Shown in pieces: positions 35,256-47,155 of a DNA stretch of 64,000 nt. The first letter of the stretch is position 1. Each line of letters starts with the position of its first letter. The stretch spans positions 124,001 to 188,000 of the forward strand of contig CAYOQR010000001.1 in NCBI GenBank assembly GCA_964406155.1, read 5' to 3'. Both the position numbers and the translations under genes were made by a program. Source of the stretch: Dongia_B sp964406155. GTDB lineage: Bacteria > Pseudomonadota > Alphaproteobacteria > Dongiales > Dongiaceae. The notes below the pieces were generated by a model. The model was not told where the DNA came from, ran no database searches, and saw only the letters and a list, made by a program, of their open reading frames with translations.

Positions 35256-36164
35256 TCAATCTTCTTGCGGCGCCAGCTTGCCAAAGGGGGATGTGCCGGA
35301 CGTCAGCGAGAGCACGCCGAGGCGCTTCAGGCCCTCGCGTCCATAGCGCTCCTTGATGGCCTGTTTCAGCCAGGCTTCCGCCTGGCTGTGGCGCTTGGTA
35401 TCGAGGCGCCCGCCCTCGCCGAGCCAGGCAAAATGCGCCGTCGTGGTCTCGATCAGCTTGTCGATCCCCTCGCCATTGCCGGCGGCCACGGTGAGAACGG
35501 CGATCGGCCAGGCCTGGGGGTCGTTATGCGCCAGGGAGAGGGCTCCCTTCACATCGGTCTTGGCGCGTATCGCCGCCTTGCCCATATCGCCCTTGGTGAC
35601 GACGACGATATCCGGGATCTCGACGATCCCGGCCTTCATGAATTGCAGACTGTCGCCGGATCCCGGCTGCACGCAGAAGACCACTGTATCAGCCGCCATC
35701 GCGATATCAGTTTCCGACTGGCCGACCCCCACCGTCTCCACCAGCACGATATCGAAAACCGCCCGCATGAGGATCATCGCCGCATAGGTCATCTCGGCAA
35801 GACCACCCAATTGATCGCGCGCCGCCATGGAACGGACGAAAATGCCGTCATCCTCAGGATCAGTGCGCAGCCGTGTCCGGTCGCCGAGCAAGGCGCCGCC
35901 CGAACGCCGCGACGACGGATCGACGGCGATGACGCCGATGGTCTGTCCGCGCTGGCGATAGTGCTGAATAAGGCTGCCGATCAGGGTGGATTTGCCGACA
36001 CCCGGCGGACCGGTCAGGCCGATCACCTGGCCGAAGGGCTGCTCGAAGGCCTGGTCGAGCAAGGCGACCGTGTCGAGATCGTCCGGCGCCGCTTCAAGCC
36101 GCGCCAGGGCCTGGGCAAGCGCCGCCTTGCCGCCCCGGCGCAGCAGATCCAGGGTAAAGGTCAT
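35256..36164 (-). CDS. meaB: MeaB-type GTPase (methylmalonyl-CoA mutase chaperone)
   Basis: This 302-residue GTPase protects and reloads the B12-dependent methylmalonyl-CoA mutase. The P-loop GPPGVGKST (about 52-60), the switch region VDPSSRRSGGALLGDRTR, the Walker B-like DIVLVETVGVGQSE and the base-specificity motif VVTKGD are all present. Mutase genes are not in the window. The ATG at 36164 has GGAG 6 bases upstream; a longer frame to 36263 exists. With prpE it completes a view of propionyl-CoA use through methylmalonyl-CoA. Confidence 0.93.
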   Translation of the reverse strand: MTFTLDLLRRGGKAALAQALARLEAAPDDLDTVALLDQAFEQPFGQVIGLTGPPGVGKSTLIGSLIQHYRQRGQTIGVIAVDPSSRRSGGALLGDRTRLRTDPEDDGIFVRSMAARDQLGGLAEMTYAAMILMRAVFDIVLVETVGVGQSETDIAMAADTVVFCVQPGSGDSLQFMKAGIVEIPDIVVVTKGDMGKAAIRAKTDVKGALSLAHNDPQAWPIAVLTVAAGNGEGIDKLIETTTAHFAWLGEGGRLDTKRHSQAEAWLKQAIKERYGREGLKRLGVLSLTSGTSPFGKLAPQED

Positions 36165-36346
36165 CCCAATCTCCGTAAGCGGCACCGCAAAACCAAACTT
36201 CCCCTCATCGCCCGGACTGCTCCAACCAACCAGCATGTCATCCAGAATGGATGGCTGGGTCAAGCCTTCAAAGATTGAGCGATAGGAAGGGGCAACTAAA
36301 ACCGTTACTCTGCCATACGCCTTTCGCAGATATCGGCAGGTGCAGA

Positions 36347-36889
36347 ATGGATATTGAGGGCCTGATTAAGGAAGTCCGAGATCATTTTCTGGATCAATTC
36401 CGTGACTTTATCCGACAGGAACGGCAGAGCTGCAGCAAAGGTGGACCAGAGGTCAAACTGCAGCTCAGCCAAACAAGCGGCATCTACCGCCATCTGTACT
36501 GTGCTGATTTCATCAGAAATGACGATCAGCCGAACGTCATCGAGTTCATCCCCGAATATCAGTTAGAGTTCGCGCCGGTTACTGGGAAATTTGGGAACAT
36601 CGTGATCGAAATCATAGCCTTTAGATGGGATAGAGTGAAAATCACGCATACTCTTCCCGATTTAGATCATGCTCATATTGACGCATGGTTCGACGATTGG
36701 TTTGATCCGGATGATCGCAAGTATGATCAGAACTCTGAATTCTCTCATACCATTCATTCAGTTACGATAGAGGGCCAGGAAATTTGCGTTGATTTCGGAT
36801 CAGCACCGGTTGACGCTTTCTGGTCGCTCATGGGAATCCTTGAGAAAAGCGGCGCTCCCCAAATAAAGATTATTGGGGATGCATCCTGA
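36347..36889 (+). CDS. Hypothetical protein, AT-rich gene
   Basis: I do not recognise this 180-residue acidic protein. It has no signal peptide or membrane segment. It begins with a helical part (IKEVRDHFLDQFRDFIRQER), then a segment with an FIPEY motif and repeated acidic turns (LPDLDHAHIDAWFDDWFDPDD), and ends with short strands. Base composition is much richer in A and T than its neighbours and it stands alone, which suggests acquired DNA. Such proteins are sometimes immunity proteins to toxins, but there is no toxin gene adjacent and I make no such claim. Confidence 0.6.
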   Translation: MDIEGLIKEVRDHFLDQFRDFIRQERQSCSKGGPEVKLQLSQTSGIYRHLYCADFIRNDDQPNVIEFIPEYQLEFAPVTGKFGNIVIEIIAFRWDRVKITHTLPDLDHAHIDAWFDDWFDPDDRKYDQNSEFSHTIHSVTIEGQEICVDFGSAPVDAFWSLMGILEKSGAPQIKIIGDAS

Positions 36890-37012
36890 TCAGTTCCCTT
36901 ATATTGGCTTTCATTCTTCACATCATGTGCCGGTAGCCAGAATGTCGAAATTCAGTTGCCTGGCGCAGAACATCATCGATGCACATAGCGTCATCAATAT
37001 TGGGGAGATCAG

Positions 37013-37741
37013 ATGAAGCGCGTCTTGATTGGACTGCTCTTATTACTGGCCGGTTGTGCCGATACCACGCTGACGCGGCAGCAGACTGCCGGAATCAAGA
37101 AAATCGGCGTGATTTCCGCGATCGGCGATGAGTTGACCATCAAGAGCTTTGCCGCTGCGGACAGCGCCTCGGAAAGCCGGGGATCGATTGCCGAGCTTGA
37201 GCTTGACCAATATGTCATCGACCAGATTGGCAGCATGCTCGTCGGCCGCCACGAGCTTATCCCCGTTTCCTATCAGCCCCTCAGCTTCCATCAGACGGCG
37301 GAGGAACAATCGCTGCATGCGAGCAGTGTTCGGGGGCAACCTCTGGGACAGGTTATCCGCAGCATGACGCAATTGCCCTCCGGCATGACGGCGGGAACCG
37401 CGACCGGTGTCGATGCCTATGTGGTGGTCCTGACCGGGCGAGCCTTACTGAAGGATGGCGATCATTCACTCTATGGGACCAGCCTCGTGCAATTGCCCGG
37501 CACCTCGAACCCACAATATAATCTGGGCGTGGTCTATTGGATCGCCGTTATCGACGGGCACAACCTGCAGCCGATCGGCAATGTCAGCACGCTTTCCGAC
37601 CGCTCGGTCGACCCCAGCCTCTGGGCCCCGACAGTCGATGCCTTGAACGCCGCGCAACGGCAACAGATCGCCGAGATCTGGAAAAAGCGCATCGACCTCA
37701 CGCTGCGACCGGCGCTGCGGAAGCTTCAGTTGCTTCAGTAA
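37013..37741 (+). CDS. Lipoprotein of unknown function
   Basis: This 242-residue protein has a clear lipobox: MKRVLIGLLLLLAGC, with the acylated Cys at residue 15, so it is a lipoprotein. The mature domain opens IKKIGVISAIGDELTIKSF and continues with a middle SLHASSVRGQPLG region and later YNLGVVYWIAVIDGHNLQPIG, giving an alternating strand-helix pattern. I do not recognise a family. It stands alone and converges with ppdK, with a shared strong terminator after it. Confidence 0.75.
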   Translation: MKRVLIGLLLLLAGCADTTLTRQQTAGIKKIGVISAIGDELTIKSFAAADSASESRGSIAELELDQYVIDQIGSMLVGRHELIPVSYQPLSFHQTAEEQSLHASSVRGQPLGQVIRSMTQLPSGMTAGTATGVDAYVVVLTGRALLKDGDHSLYGTSLVQLPGTSNPQYNLGVVYWIAVIDGHNLQPIGNVSTLSDRSVDPSLWAPTVDALNAAQRQQIAEIWKKRIDLTLRPALRKLQLLQ

Positions 37742-37768
37742 CCGTCGCGCTTGAGAGAGTCACAAAAA

Positions 37769-37796
37769 AAATAGCCGGGCAAAAGCCCGGCTATTT
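37769..37796. terminator. Strong terminator between lipoprotein and ppdK genes
   Basis: A perfect 12-bp stem AAATAGCCGGGC with GCCCGGCTATTT (37769-37780 and 37785-37796) closes a 4-nt loop. Read on the minus strand it is followed by a run of T residues, making it an excellent terminator for ppdK; on the plus strand the T-run is shorter. Confidence 0.9.
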
Positions 37797-37819
37797 CTGT
37801 CAGAGACTTATTTGAAAAC

Positions 37820-40507
<2,688 letters not shown>

Positions 40508-40515
40508 GATCTCTC

Positions 40516-42618
40516 TCACCCTTCGATCTTGGAAAAGTCAGCAACTTTGTTCAGCGTCGACCGGATTGCCGACAGCAATCTGAGCCTATTGATCCGGCGC
40601 TGCGGGTCATCACAATTCACCGTGACCTTGTCGAAGAAAGCATCGACGGGCCGCCGCAACTGCGCCAGTGCAGCCATGGCCGTGGTGTAATCTTCCTTAA
40701 CGATCGCACCTTCCGCATGGCCGGCCGCGGACGTCAACGCTGCCTGCAATTCCTTCTCCTCCGCCTGTTCCAGCAAGGAGACATCGACCGGCCCGTCATG
40801 TGACACGCCGTCCTTCTTTTCTTCAATCCGGACGATATTGCTTGCGCGCTTATAGGCAGTCAGCAGATTAGCTCCATCCTCGCTCTCGACGAAACCTTTC
40901 AGCGCTTTGACCCGCGCCAGCAGACGCACCAGATCATCCTCGTTACCCAGGGCGAAAACCGCGCTGATCAGGTCGTGACGCGTGCCCTGCTCCTTCAACG
41001 CAACCTTGAGGCGATCGGCGAAGAAATCCATCAGATCGGCAATCACCGCCTTCGGCTGATTGTGCTCGAAGCCGCCCGCGGACCCGCCATGATCGTAATA
41101 GCCGCTGTAAGCGCGGCCCAGTACATCACGCAGCTTCAAACGCAGCCCGTTTTCGATGATGAGGCGAATGATGCCGAGTGCCGCGCGGCGCAAGGCGAAA
41201 GGATCTTTCGAGCCGGTCGGTTTTTCATCGATGGCGAAGAAGCCGGTGAGCGTGTCGATCTTATCCGCCAATGCCACGGCAATGCTGACAGGAGCATTGG
41301 GGCACCGGTCGTTCGGCCCGAGGGGCTTGTAATGGTCAGCAATCGCCTCCGCCACGTCGGCAGGCAATTTCTCCAACTGGGCGTAGTAACGCCCCATGAT
41401 GCCCTGGAGTTCCGGGAATTCACCGACCATGCCGCTGACCAGATCGGCCTTGGCCAGCTCGGCCGCCTGCCGGGTCAAGCCGCGATCGGCACCGATCTCT
41501 CCCGCCAGCTCGACCGCCAAGGCCGTATTCCGCTTCACCTTCTGCCCGACCGTGCCGAGCTTGGCGTGATAGGTGATGCTGTCCAGCGATGGCACGCGGT
41601 CCGCCAGTTTCACCTTCTGGTCCTGATGCCAGAAGAATTCCGCATCCGACAGACGGGCACGCAGCACCCGTTCGTTCCCGGCGATGATCTGCTTGCCACC
41701 GTCGCTGGCCTCGATATTGGCGACGACCAGGAAGAACGGCGCCAATTTGCCGTCCTGGGTCTCGACCGCGAAATATTTCTGATGCGTCCGCATCGACGTG
41801 GTCAGCACCTCGGCCGGCACATCCATGAACTGCTGATCGATCCGCCCCATCAGCACGACGGGCCATTCCACCAGACCGGTCACTTCGTCGAGCAGGCCGT
41901 CATCCGGCTTGATCCGCAGTCCCTGGCCGGCAGCCAGTTTATCGGCCTGAGCCTTGATCACGGAGCGGCGCTCGGCCGGATCCAGCATGACCTTGGCGTC
42001 GCGCAGCTTCGCCTTGTAGTCGGCGAAACCGTTGACCGAGATCTCGCCCGCCGACAGGAAGCGATGGCCGCGTGTCACGCGGTCGAACACGATGCCGGCG
42101 CCGCCGAGATCGAATTTGCCTTCCAGGACCTTGCCGTCGAAGAGCGCGACGATGCTGTGCAACGGGCGCACCCAACGCTGGGTGTAATTGGCCCAGCGCA
42201 TGGATTTCGGCCAGGGCAAGGCCAGCATGGAGTCCAGGATGATCGCCGGCAGAACGCTGGCCGTCGCCGCACCCTTCTTCTCCACAACGGCGAAATAGAA
42301 GATGCCCTTGCCGGTGTCGCGCTGTTCGCACTGATCCAGCGAGGCAAGGCCTGCCGATTTCAGGAAGCCCTCCACCGCTTGTTGCGGCGACCCGACCCGG
42401 GGGCCCTTCTTTTCTTCCCGCACATCCGCCTGGGTCACCGGCAGGCCGTCAATGACGAGGGTCAGGCGGCGCGGCGTCACATAGGTATCGGCCCGGGTGA
42501 AAGCGAGACCGGCAGCCTTCAGCTTCTCGGTGACGAGCCGCTTCAGATCCTCCACCGCCCGCGCTTGCATGCGGGCGGGAATCTCTTCGGAAAAAATTTC
42601 CAGCAGTAATTCGGCCAT
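40516..42618 (-). CDS. glyS: Glycine--tRNA ligase beta subunit
   Basis: This 700-residue beta subunit of the heterotetrameric bacterial glycyl-tRNA synthetase recognises tRNA-Gly. Typical segments are ELLLEIFSEEIPARMQ at the start, KRMRWANYTQRWVRPLHSIVALFDG-like (MRWANYTQRWVRPLHSI), the middle REFVVVANIEASDGGK-like (LVVANIEASDGGK), and the C-terminal GTRHDLISAVFALG with the anticodon-binding domain. It is encoded 4 bases after glyQ and 8 bases before ppdK, so the three may form one transcript. Confidence 0.96.
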   Translation of the reverse strand: MAELLLEIFSEEIPARMQARAVEDLKRLVTEKLKAAGLAFTRADTYVTPRRLTLVIDGLPVTQADVREEKKGPRVGSPQQAVEGFLKSAGLASLDQCEQRDTGKGIFYFAVVEKKGAATASVLPAIILDSMLALPWPKSMRWANYTQRWVRPLHSIVALFDGKVLEGKFDLGGAGIVFDRVTRGHRFLSAGEISVNGFADYKAKLRDAKVMLDPAERRSVIKAQADKLAAGQGLRIKPDDGLLDEVTGLVEWPVVLMGRIDQQFMDVPAEVLTTSMRTHQKYFAVETQDGKLAPFFLVVANIEASDGGKQIIAGNERVLRARLSDAEFFWHQDQKVKLADRVPSLDSITYHAKLGTVGQKVKRNTALAVELAGEIGADRGLTRQAAELAKADLVSGMVGEFPELQGIMGRYYAQLEKLPADVAEAIADHYKPLGPNDRCPNAPVSIAVALADKIDTLTGFFAIDEKPTGSKDPFALRRAALGIIRLIIENGLRLKLRDVLGRAYSGYYDHGGSAGGFEHNQPKAVIADLMDFFADRLKVALKEQGTRHDLISAVFALGNEDDLVRLLARVKALKGFVESEDGANLLTAYKRASNIVRIEEKKDGVSHDGPVDVSLLEQAEEKELQAALTSAAGHAEGAIVKEDYTTAMAALAQLRRPVDAFFDKVTVNCDDPQRRINRLRLLSAIRSTLNKVADFSKIEG

Positions 42619-42622
42619 GATC

Positions 42623-43555
42623 TTACCCGGCCCTTTGTTGGTTCTTGTCAGCCGGTCGCGCCGCGTCGCCGCGCTGGGTCGCTTCCCAGGCCTCGCAGCA
42701 AGCCTTCGCCAAGGTACGCACCCGGCCGATATAGGCCTGGCGCTCGGTCACCGAAATGACTCCGCGCGCATCCAGCAGGTTGAAGAGATGGCTGGCCTTC
42801 AGGCACTGGTCATAGGCCGGCAGCGGCAGAGCCTTGGGCAGATTCAGCAGCGCCGCGCATTCTTTCTCGGCATCCTGGAAATGCTGAAAAAGTAGCGCCG
42901 TATCGGCATATTCGAAATTGAAAGCGGAATATTCCTGCTCGGCCTGCAGATAGACATCGCCGTAAGACAGGCCTGCCTCGCCCTCGACGCCGTTGAAGTC
43001 CAGGTCATAGACGTTCTCGACGCCCTGGACATACATGAACAGGCGCTCCAGGCCATAGGTCAGCTCAGTCGAAACGGGGTCGCATTCCAACCCGCCGACC
43101 TGCTGGAAATAGGTGAACTGGCTCACTTCCATGCCGTCCAGCCAGACTTCCCAGCCGAGGCCCCAGGCGCCCAAAGTCGGGCTCTCCCAATCGTCCTCGA
43201 CGAAGCGGATGTCGTGCTTCAGGGGATCGATGCCGATCGCCCGCAAACTGCCGAGATAAAGCTCCTGGCTGTTGGCCGGCGACGGCTTCATCAGGACCTG
43301 GAACTGGTAGTAATGCTGCAAGCGGTTGGGATTCTCGCCATAGCGGCCATCCTTGGGCCGGCGCGATGGCTGCACATAGGCGGCGCGCCACGGTTTTGGC
43401 CCCAGCGAGCGCAAGGTGGTCGCCCAGTGAAAAGTTCCGGCGCCGACTTCCATGTCATAGGGTTGCAGGATGGCGCAGCCCTGCTTGGACCAGTAATTCT
43501 GCAATTTCAGGATGAGCGCCTGGACGCATGTTTCCGGATTGGCGGTGCGCGCCAT
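42623..43555 (-). CDS. glyQ: Glycine--tRNA ligase alpha subunit
   Basis: This 310-residue alpha subunit contains the class II catalytic core that activates glycine. LILKLQNYWSKQGCAILQPYDMEVGAGTFH is the family signature, followed by WRAAYVQPSRRPKDGRYGENPNR and FVEDDWESPTLGAWGLGWEVWLDGMEV. It is the first gene of a glyQ-glyS-ppdK run. The upstream 170 bases hold no T-box or other riboswitch that I can see. Confidence 0.96.
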   Translation of the reverse strand: MARTANPETCVQALILKLQNYWSKQGCAILQPYDMEVGAGTFHWATTLRSLGPKPWRAAYVQPSRRPKDGRYGENPNRLQHYYQFQVLMKPSPANSQELYLGSLRAIGIDPLKHDIRFVEDDWESPTLGAWGLGWEVWLDGMEVSQFTYFQQVGGLECDPVSTELTYGLERLFMYVQGVENVYDLDFNGVEGEAGLSYGDVYLQAEQEYSAFNFEYADTALLFQHFQDAEKECAALLNLPKALPLPAYDQCLKASHLFNLLDARGVISVTERQAYIGRVRTLAKACCEAWEATQRGDAARPADKNQQRAG

Positions 43556-43725
43556 TGGGGAATCCTCTCGTAACCGGCCATGATCTTGTCGGGAATCTGG
43601 AGCCGGGCCCGCATAGTGCAGCGCAAAATAGAGGGGAGAATTGTAATAATCAAGGAAACTGCGCCCTGGACCTTGCGGTCAAATTGACAGCGCAATCAAC
43701 AGGTCAGCAAGCTCGCTGCCGCCGC

Positions 43726-43989
43726 TCAACGGGTTACGTTCTTGCCGCAGGAACAGCCGCTACCGGCGGCGATATAGGTGCCACAGCTCGGGCATTTCAC
43801 AAGATCCTCGATCGCCTTCTGCTTGGCCGTGGCCCCGGCTCCCGCCCGAGCTCCTGCCTTGGCATTGCCGCCCGCGGGCTTCTGGTTGCGAGTCGGTGCC
43901 TGCTCCGCCGGCCGGCGGAACCACCACCAGACCGCGGCAATCACCGCGACGATCAGGAAAAGCTTTGGAAAACTTGGCAAACCGAACAT
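43726..43989 (-). CDS. PP0621-type small membrane protein with Cys motif
   Basis: This 87-residue protein has one N-terminal membrane segment (LFLIVAVIAAVWWWF), a disordered Ala/Lys-rich linker, and a C-terminal cysteine module, LVKCPSCGTYIAAGSGCSCGKN. The CxxC plus CxC arrangement could bind zinc. This layout matches the small PP0621-type family, whose role is not established. The start ATG at 43989 (MFGLPSF) is preferred to 44013 because the family normally begins right before the membrane helix. Confidence 0.7.
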   Translation of the reverse strand: MFGLPSFPKLFLIVAVIAAVWWWFRRPAEQAPTRNQKPAGGNAKAGARAGAGATAKQKAIEDLVKCPSCGTYIAAGSGCSCGKNVTR

Positions 43990-44047
43990 GGCGCCATTTA
44001 GCGACGACGCCATGGACCGGTCAAGCCCAGTTCAGTTTCCCGGCAGC

Positions 44048-44395
44048 TCACCGATAGTAATCGCAGCCGCCGACATTTCCCTGAACGTCGAAGAATCTGA
44101 CGATGTCTTCTTCGTCGACGAAAGCCCGAACCTTGCATCTATACGTGGTAATCTCGACGCTTCCGTTGGTCTTCTCGTCGACTCTCTTACCGTCCTCATG
44201 TTCCCAGGCATAGAATTTACGCCCTGCAACCGTCCCTTCCGAATCCGGCATGCCGAGGCGATCAAAAACCGTGCTGACCGGCCCGCCGACCCAGGGATTC
44301 AACGTGTCGACCAACGGCACTCGTTGGGCGCAGGCGGCCAAACCCAACAGCAGGGATAATAATAAAAGGCTTCGCAACAACGATACGCTCTTCAT
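44048..44395 (-). CDS. Small lipoprotein of unknown function
   Basis: This 115-residue protein has a typical signal peptide and lipobox (LLLGLAAC, Cys at 22), so it is a lipoprotein. The mature part (WVGGPVSTVFDRLGMPDSEGTVAGRKFYAWEHED) resembles small proteobacterial lipoproteins whose exact role is unknown. Two Cys residues in its second half (YRCKVRAF and GGCDYYR) could form a disulfide. An AT-rich promoter-like stretch lies immediately upstream (44396-44460). Confidence 0.75.
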   Translation of the reverse strand: MKSVSLLRSLLLLSLLLGLAACAQRVPLVDTLNPWVGGPVSTVFDRLGMPDSEGTVAGRKFYAWEHEDGKRVDEKTNGSVEITTYRCKVRAFVDEEDIVRFFDVQGNVGGCDYYR

Positions 44396-44479
44396 GATAG
44401 CACAAGTATAATTAATACTACTTTTAAGTATATATCTTATTGCGTGTTATCAAAGTAACATTTTCGCGCGCTTTGGTTT

Positions 44480-45259
44480 TCACATCTCAATCGGCGCGGC
44501 ATCCCGCAGGATGGCCTCGGCCTCCAGGGTAAAACCGCCCGTCGGGTCGTGCAGGACCAGGGCCGGCAGAAGTCGCGATGGCGCCCGGTTGCCGCGGATG
44601 CCGCGCACGATCACCCGGCGGGCCGGCTCCCCGGCCTTGGGCTGGATCGGCAGGATAGCGAGCGCACCGAGATGGGATTGCATCAGGGCCAGCAGTTCCG
44701 GCAGCCGGTCGGCACGATGGATAAAGGTGACGGTGCCGCGTGGCACCGCGACGGCCAAGGCAGCCTTGACCCAGTCGGCCAGGACGGCATCGGATTCCGC
44801 ATTGGCGAGGGCCTTGATCGGATGGTCGGAGAGACTGGCCTGCCCCTGCGGCAGGTATGGCGGATTGACGATCACGTGATCGGCGCCACCAGCCATCGAA
44901 ACCAGCCAATCCCGCTCCAGGATATTGCCGCAGACAACCTGATATCGATCGCCGAAGCCGCCTTCCCGTGCATTGCGGCCGGCGAGATCGGTCAACACCT
45001 GCTGCCGGTCGATGCCGATGCAGGTGATCTCCGGCACACGCGCCAACAGACACAGCCCAGCCGTGCCGACACCGCAACCGAGATCGGCCACGCGGTCACC
45101 CGGCCGGGCCGAGATCGCCGCCGCCAGCAATACCGGATCGATGGCGGCCCGATAGCCGGCGGCCGGCTGATGCAGAACCACCCGTCCGCCAAGGACGGTG
45201 TCGGCGGTCAACGCCGGCTCGTCTTCCGTGTCACGTGCCGTCATGCCGCTTGCCGTCAT
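44480..45259 (-). CDS. Methyltransferase, TrmN6-like
   Basis: This 259-residue protein is a class I SAM-dependent methyltransferase. LGGRVVLHQPAAGYRAAIDPVLLAAAI leads into the SAM-binding motif VADLGCGVGTAGLCLL, and the catalytic NPPY occurs in HVIVNPPYLPQG, which points to an amino group on a nucleobase or protein. The closest known group is the TrmN6 (COG4123) tRNA adenine methyltransferase. The ATG at 45259 directly follows the stop of the DUF2007 gene, suggesting translational coupling. Other in-frame ATGs exist at 45283 and 45244. Confidence 0.88.
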   Translation of the reverse strand: MTASGMTARDTEDEPALTADTVLGGRVVLHQPAAGYRAAIDPVLLAAAISARPGDRVADLGCGVGTAGLCLLARVPEITCIGIDRQQVLTDLAGRNAREGGFGDRYQVVCGNILERDWLVSMAGGADHVIVNPPYLPQGQASLSDHPIKALANAESDAVLADWVKAALAVAVPRGTVTFIHRADRLPELLALMQSHLGALAILPIQPKAGEPARRVIVRGIRGNRAPSRLLPALVLHDPTGGFTLEAEAILRDAAPIEM

Positions 45260-45260
45260 G

Positions 45261-45509
45261 TCAGTCGTCTGCCCCGGCGACACCCGCCGGCACCGCTTCC
45301 GCCAGCGCCGCCTCGGCTTCCCGTATCAGTCGCTCGGCCCGGGGCAGGTCGGCTTCGGCTACCATCAGCCGCTGCTCCAGCACATTGAGGCTGCCCTGGA
45401 CGATGCTGGTATGCTGGTCGAGGATCACATGATCGATCCCGGCCCCATTCAGCACAGTGATCAGGAAGGACAGCCGGATCGGGTCGTTGCTCCTGGTCAG
45501 TTCCCTCAT
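45261..45509 (-). CDS. DUF2007 domain protein
   Basis: This 82-residue protein matches DUF2007, a small domain resembling the regulatory PII-like fold: RLSFLITVLNGAGIDHVILDQHTSIVQGSLNVLEQRLMVAEADLPRAE. The family is often found next to the COG4123 methyltransferase and divergent from octaprenyl diphosphate synthase, as here. The ATG at 45509 has AGGGG upstream. Its role is unknown. Confidence 0.88.
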   Translation of the reverse strand: MRELTRSNDPIRLSFLITVLNGAGIDHVILDQHTSIVQGSLNVLEQRLMVAEADLPRAERLIREAEAALAEAVPAGVAGADD

Positions 45510-45742
45510 CCCCTGCCCCTCCACCTAACCGGTTCCCGATAAGATAATGTATGCGCGCAATGGTCGCAGAGATTACCCGCACCCCAGCGCCCTTGACCTA
45601 TCATATTATGTTTCTATGCTCGGCGGCCATAAAGCCGGCCCCGCAGCAGACTGGGATCATCCGGATCCTTGTGCCAGGTCAAATATATCTCAAGCGGTCT
45701 GGGCAACGATCCAGCGGACGGCAAGGTGAAGGGAATGACGAC

Positions 45743-46765
45743 GTGGCGGTGATCATCAATCTGGATCAGGAACGCGAAAAGGATCAGCCGGACGCTCTGA
45801 CGCGGCTCAGCGAGCTTGTGACGGGCGATCTCGAGCAGGTCAACCGCCTGATCGTCGAGCATATGCACAGCCCGGTCGAGCTGATCCCGCAACTGGCCGG
45901 CCATATCATCGCCGCCGGCGGCAAACGCCTCCGTCCGGTTCTCACCCTCGCTTCAGCCCAGATGTGCGGCTATCACGGCGGCCGCCATGCCGCCCTCGCC
46001 GCCTGTGTCGAATTCATCCATACCGCGACGCTGCTGCACGACGATGTGGTCGATGACAGCAAATTGCGCCGGGGCGAAGCCTCCGCCAATGTGCTCTGGG
46101 GCAACAAGGCCAGCGTACTGGTCGGCGATTTCCTCTTCAGCCGCGCCTTCCAGCTAATGGTGGCCGACGGCAATCTGCGGGTCTTGGAAATCCTCTCCAC
46201 CGCCTCAGCCATCATTGCCGAAGGCGAAGTGCTGCAGTTGATGACCAGCAACGATACGGCAACATCGGAACAGGCTTATCTGGAAGTGATCAAGGGTAAG
46301 ACCGCCGCCTTGTTCGCCGCCGCCTGCGAAGTCGGCGCCGTGGTCGCCGACCGGCCGAAGAAGGAACATGAGGCCCTGGGCTCCTACGGCCTCAATCTCG
46401 GCATTGCCTTCCAGTTGATCGACGACGCGCTGGATTACTCCGCCAAGCAGGAGAATCTCGGCAAGACGATCGGCGACGATTTCCGCGAAGGTAAGATCAC
46501 CCTACCCGTCATCCTGGCCTTCCTGCGCGGCGACGAATCGGAACGCGATTTCTGGCGCCGCACGCTGGAACAGCAGGAACAGACGGATGAGGATCTGCGC
46601 CAGGCGATCCAATTGATGGAACGCCACGGCACCCTCAAGGATACCGTGCAGCGCGCCGCCCATTACGGCGCCATCGCCCGCGATGCCCTGGGAATCTTCC
46701 CGGAAAGCCCGGAAAAGCGCGCCCTGATCGATGTGGTAGAATTCGTCATCCGGCGCGGCCATTAA
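45743..46765 (+). CDS. ispB: Polyprenyl (octaprenyl/decaprenyl) diphosphate synthase
   Basis: This 340-residue enzyme builds the long isoprenoid side chain of ubiquinone. The first Asp-rich motif LLHDDVVDDSKLRRG and the second FQLIDDALDY are both present, and GKRLRPVLTLA starts the active site. The chain length (octa- or decaprenyl) cannot be decided here. The start is likely GTG at 45743, preceded by AGGGA. It lies divergent from DUF2007 and the methyltransferase, the usual alphaproteobacterial arrangement. Confidence 0.93.
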   Translation: MAVIINLDQEREKDQPDALTRLSELVTGDLEQVNRLIVEHMHSPVELIPQLAGHIIAAGGKRLRPVLTLASAQMCGYHGGRHAALAACVEFIHTATLLHDDVVDDSKLRRGEASANVLWGNKASVLVGDFLFSRAFQLMVADGNLRVLEILSTASAIIAEGEVLQLMTSNDTATSEQAYLEVIKGKTAALFAAACEVGAVVADRPKKEHEALGSYGLNLGIAFQLIDDALDYSAKQENLGKTIGDDFREGKITLPVILAFLRGDESERDFWRRTLEQQEQTDEDLRQAIQLMERHGTLKDTVQRAAHYGAIARDALGIFPESPEKRALIDVVEFVIRRGH

Positions 46766-46909
46766 GGCCCGGACCACCCCTGAAACCGGCCATCCGACGG
46801 GCCGCGAAAAGCGGTTAACAAAACCCATCTGAGGGCTTGCACTGTCATCCCGTTGTCGCTATAAACCGCGTCACCCTACGGGGGCGCCAGTCGCCCTACT
46901 GAAGCGTGT

Positions 46910-46986
46910 CGGAGTGTAGCTCAGCCTGGTAGAGCACTACGTTCGGGACGTAGGGGCCGGAGGTTCGAATCCTCTCACTCCGACCA
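46910..46986 (+). tRNA. tRNA-Pro (CGG)
   Basis: A complete cloverleaf is present. The acceptor stem CGGAGTG (46910-46916) pairs with CACTCCG (46976-46982), followed by A and an encoded CCA (46984-46986). The D arm AGCTC...GAGC, the anticodon arm CTACG-TTCGGGA-CGTAG and the T arm with GGTTCGAATCC are all seen. Loop positions give the anticodon CGG, reading CCG proline codons. It stands between ispB and hutF. Confidence 0.96.
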
Positions 46987-47155
46987 TTCCTCCTGGAAAA
47001 TAAAGACCGTAATCAATCGGCGCCGTTAGGGCGCAGGTTTAAGCTGCCTTGTCCACAGCAAGCGCACTATCGGTCCTGGTAGGCTGACACCCTGGCATTG
47101 GGCCCATCGCGGGGCGGCCGGACAGTCTCCACCCACCCCGCTTGCTCAGCCAGCT

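Noticed and set aside
46910..46986. tRNA-Pro as an integration site for a genomic island
   Set aside because: No integrase gene and no repeated 3' end of the tRNA were found downstream; the flanking genes are ordinary.
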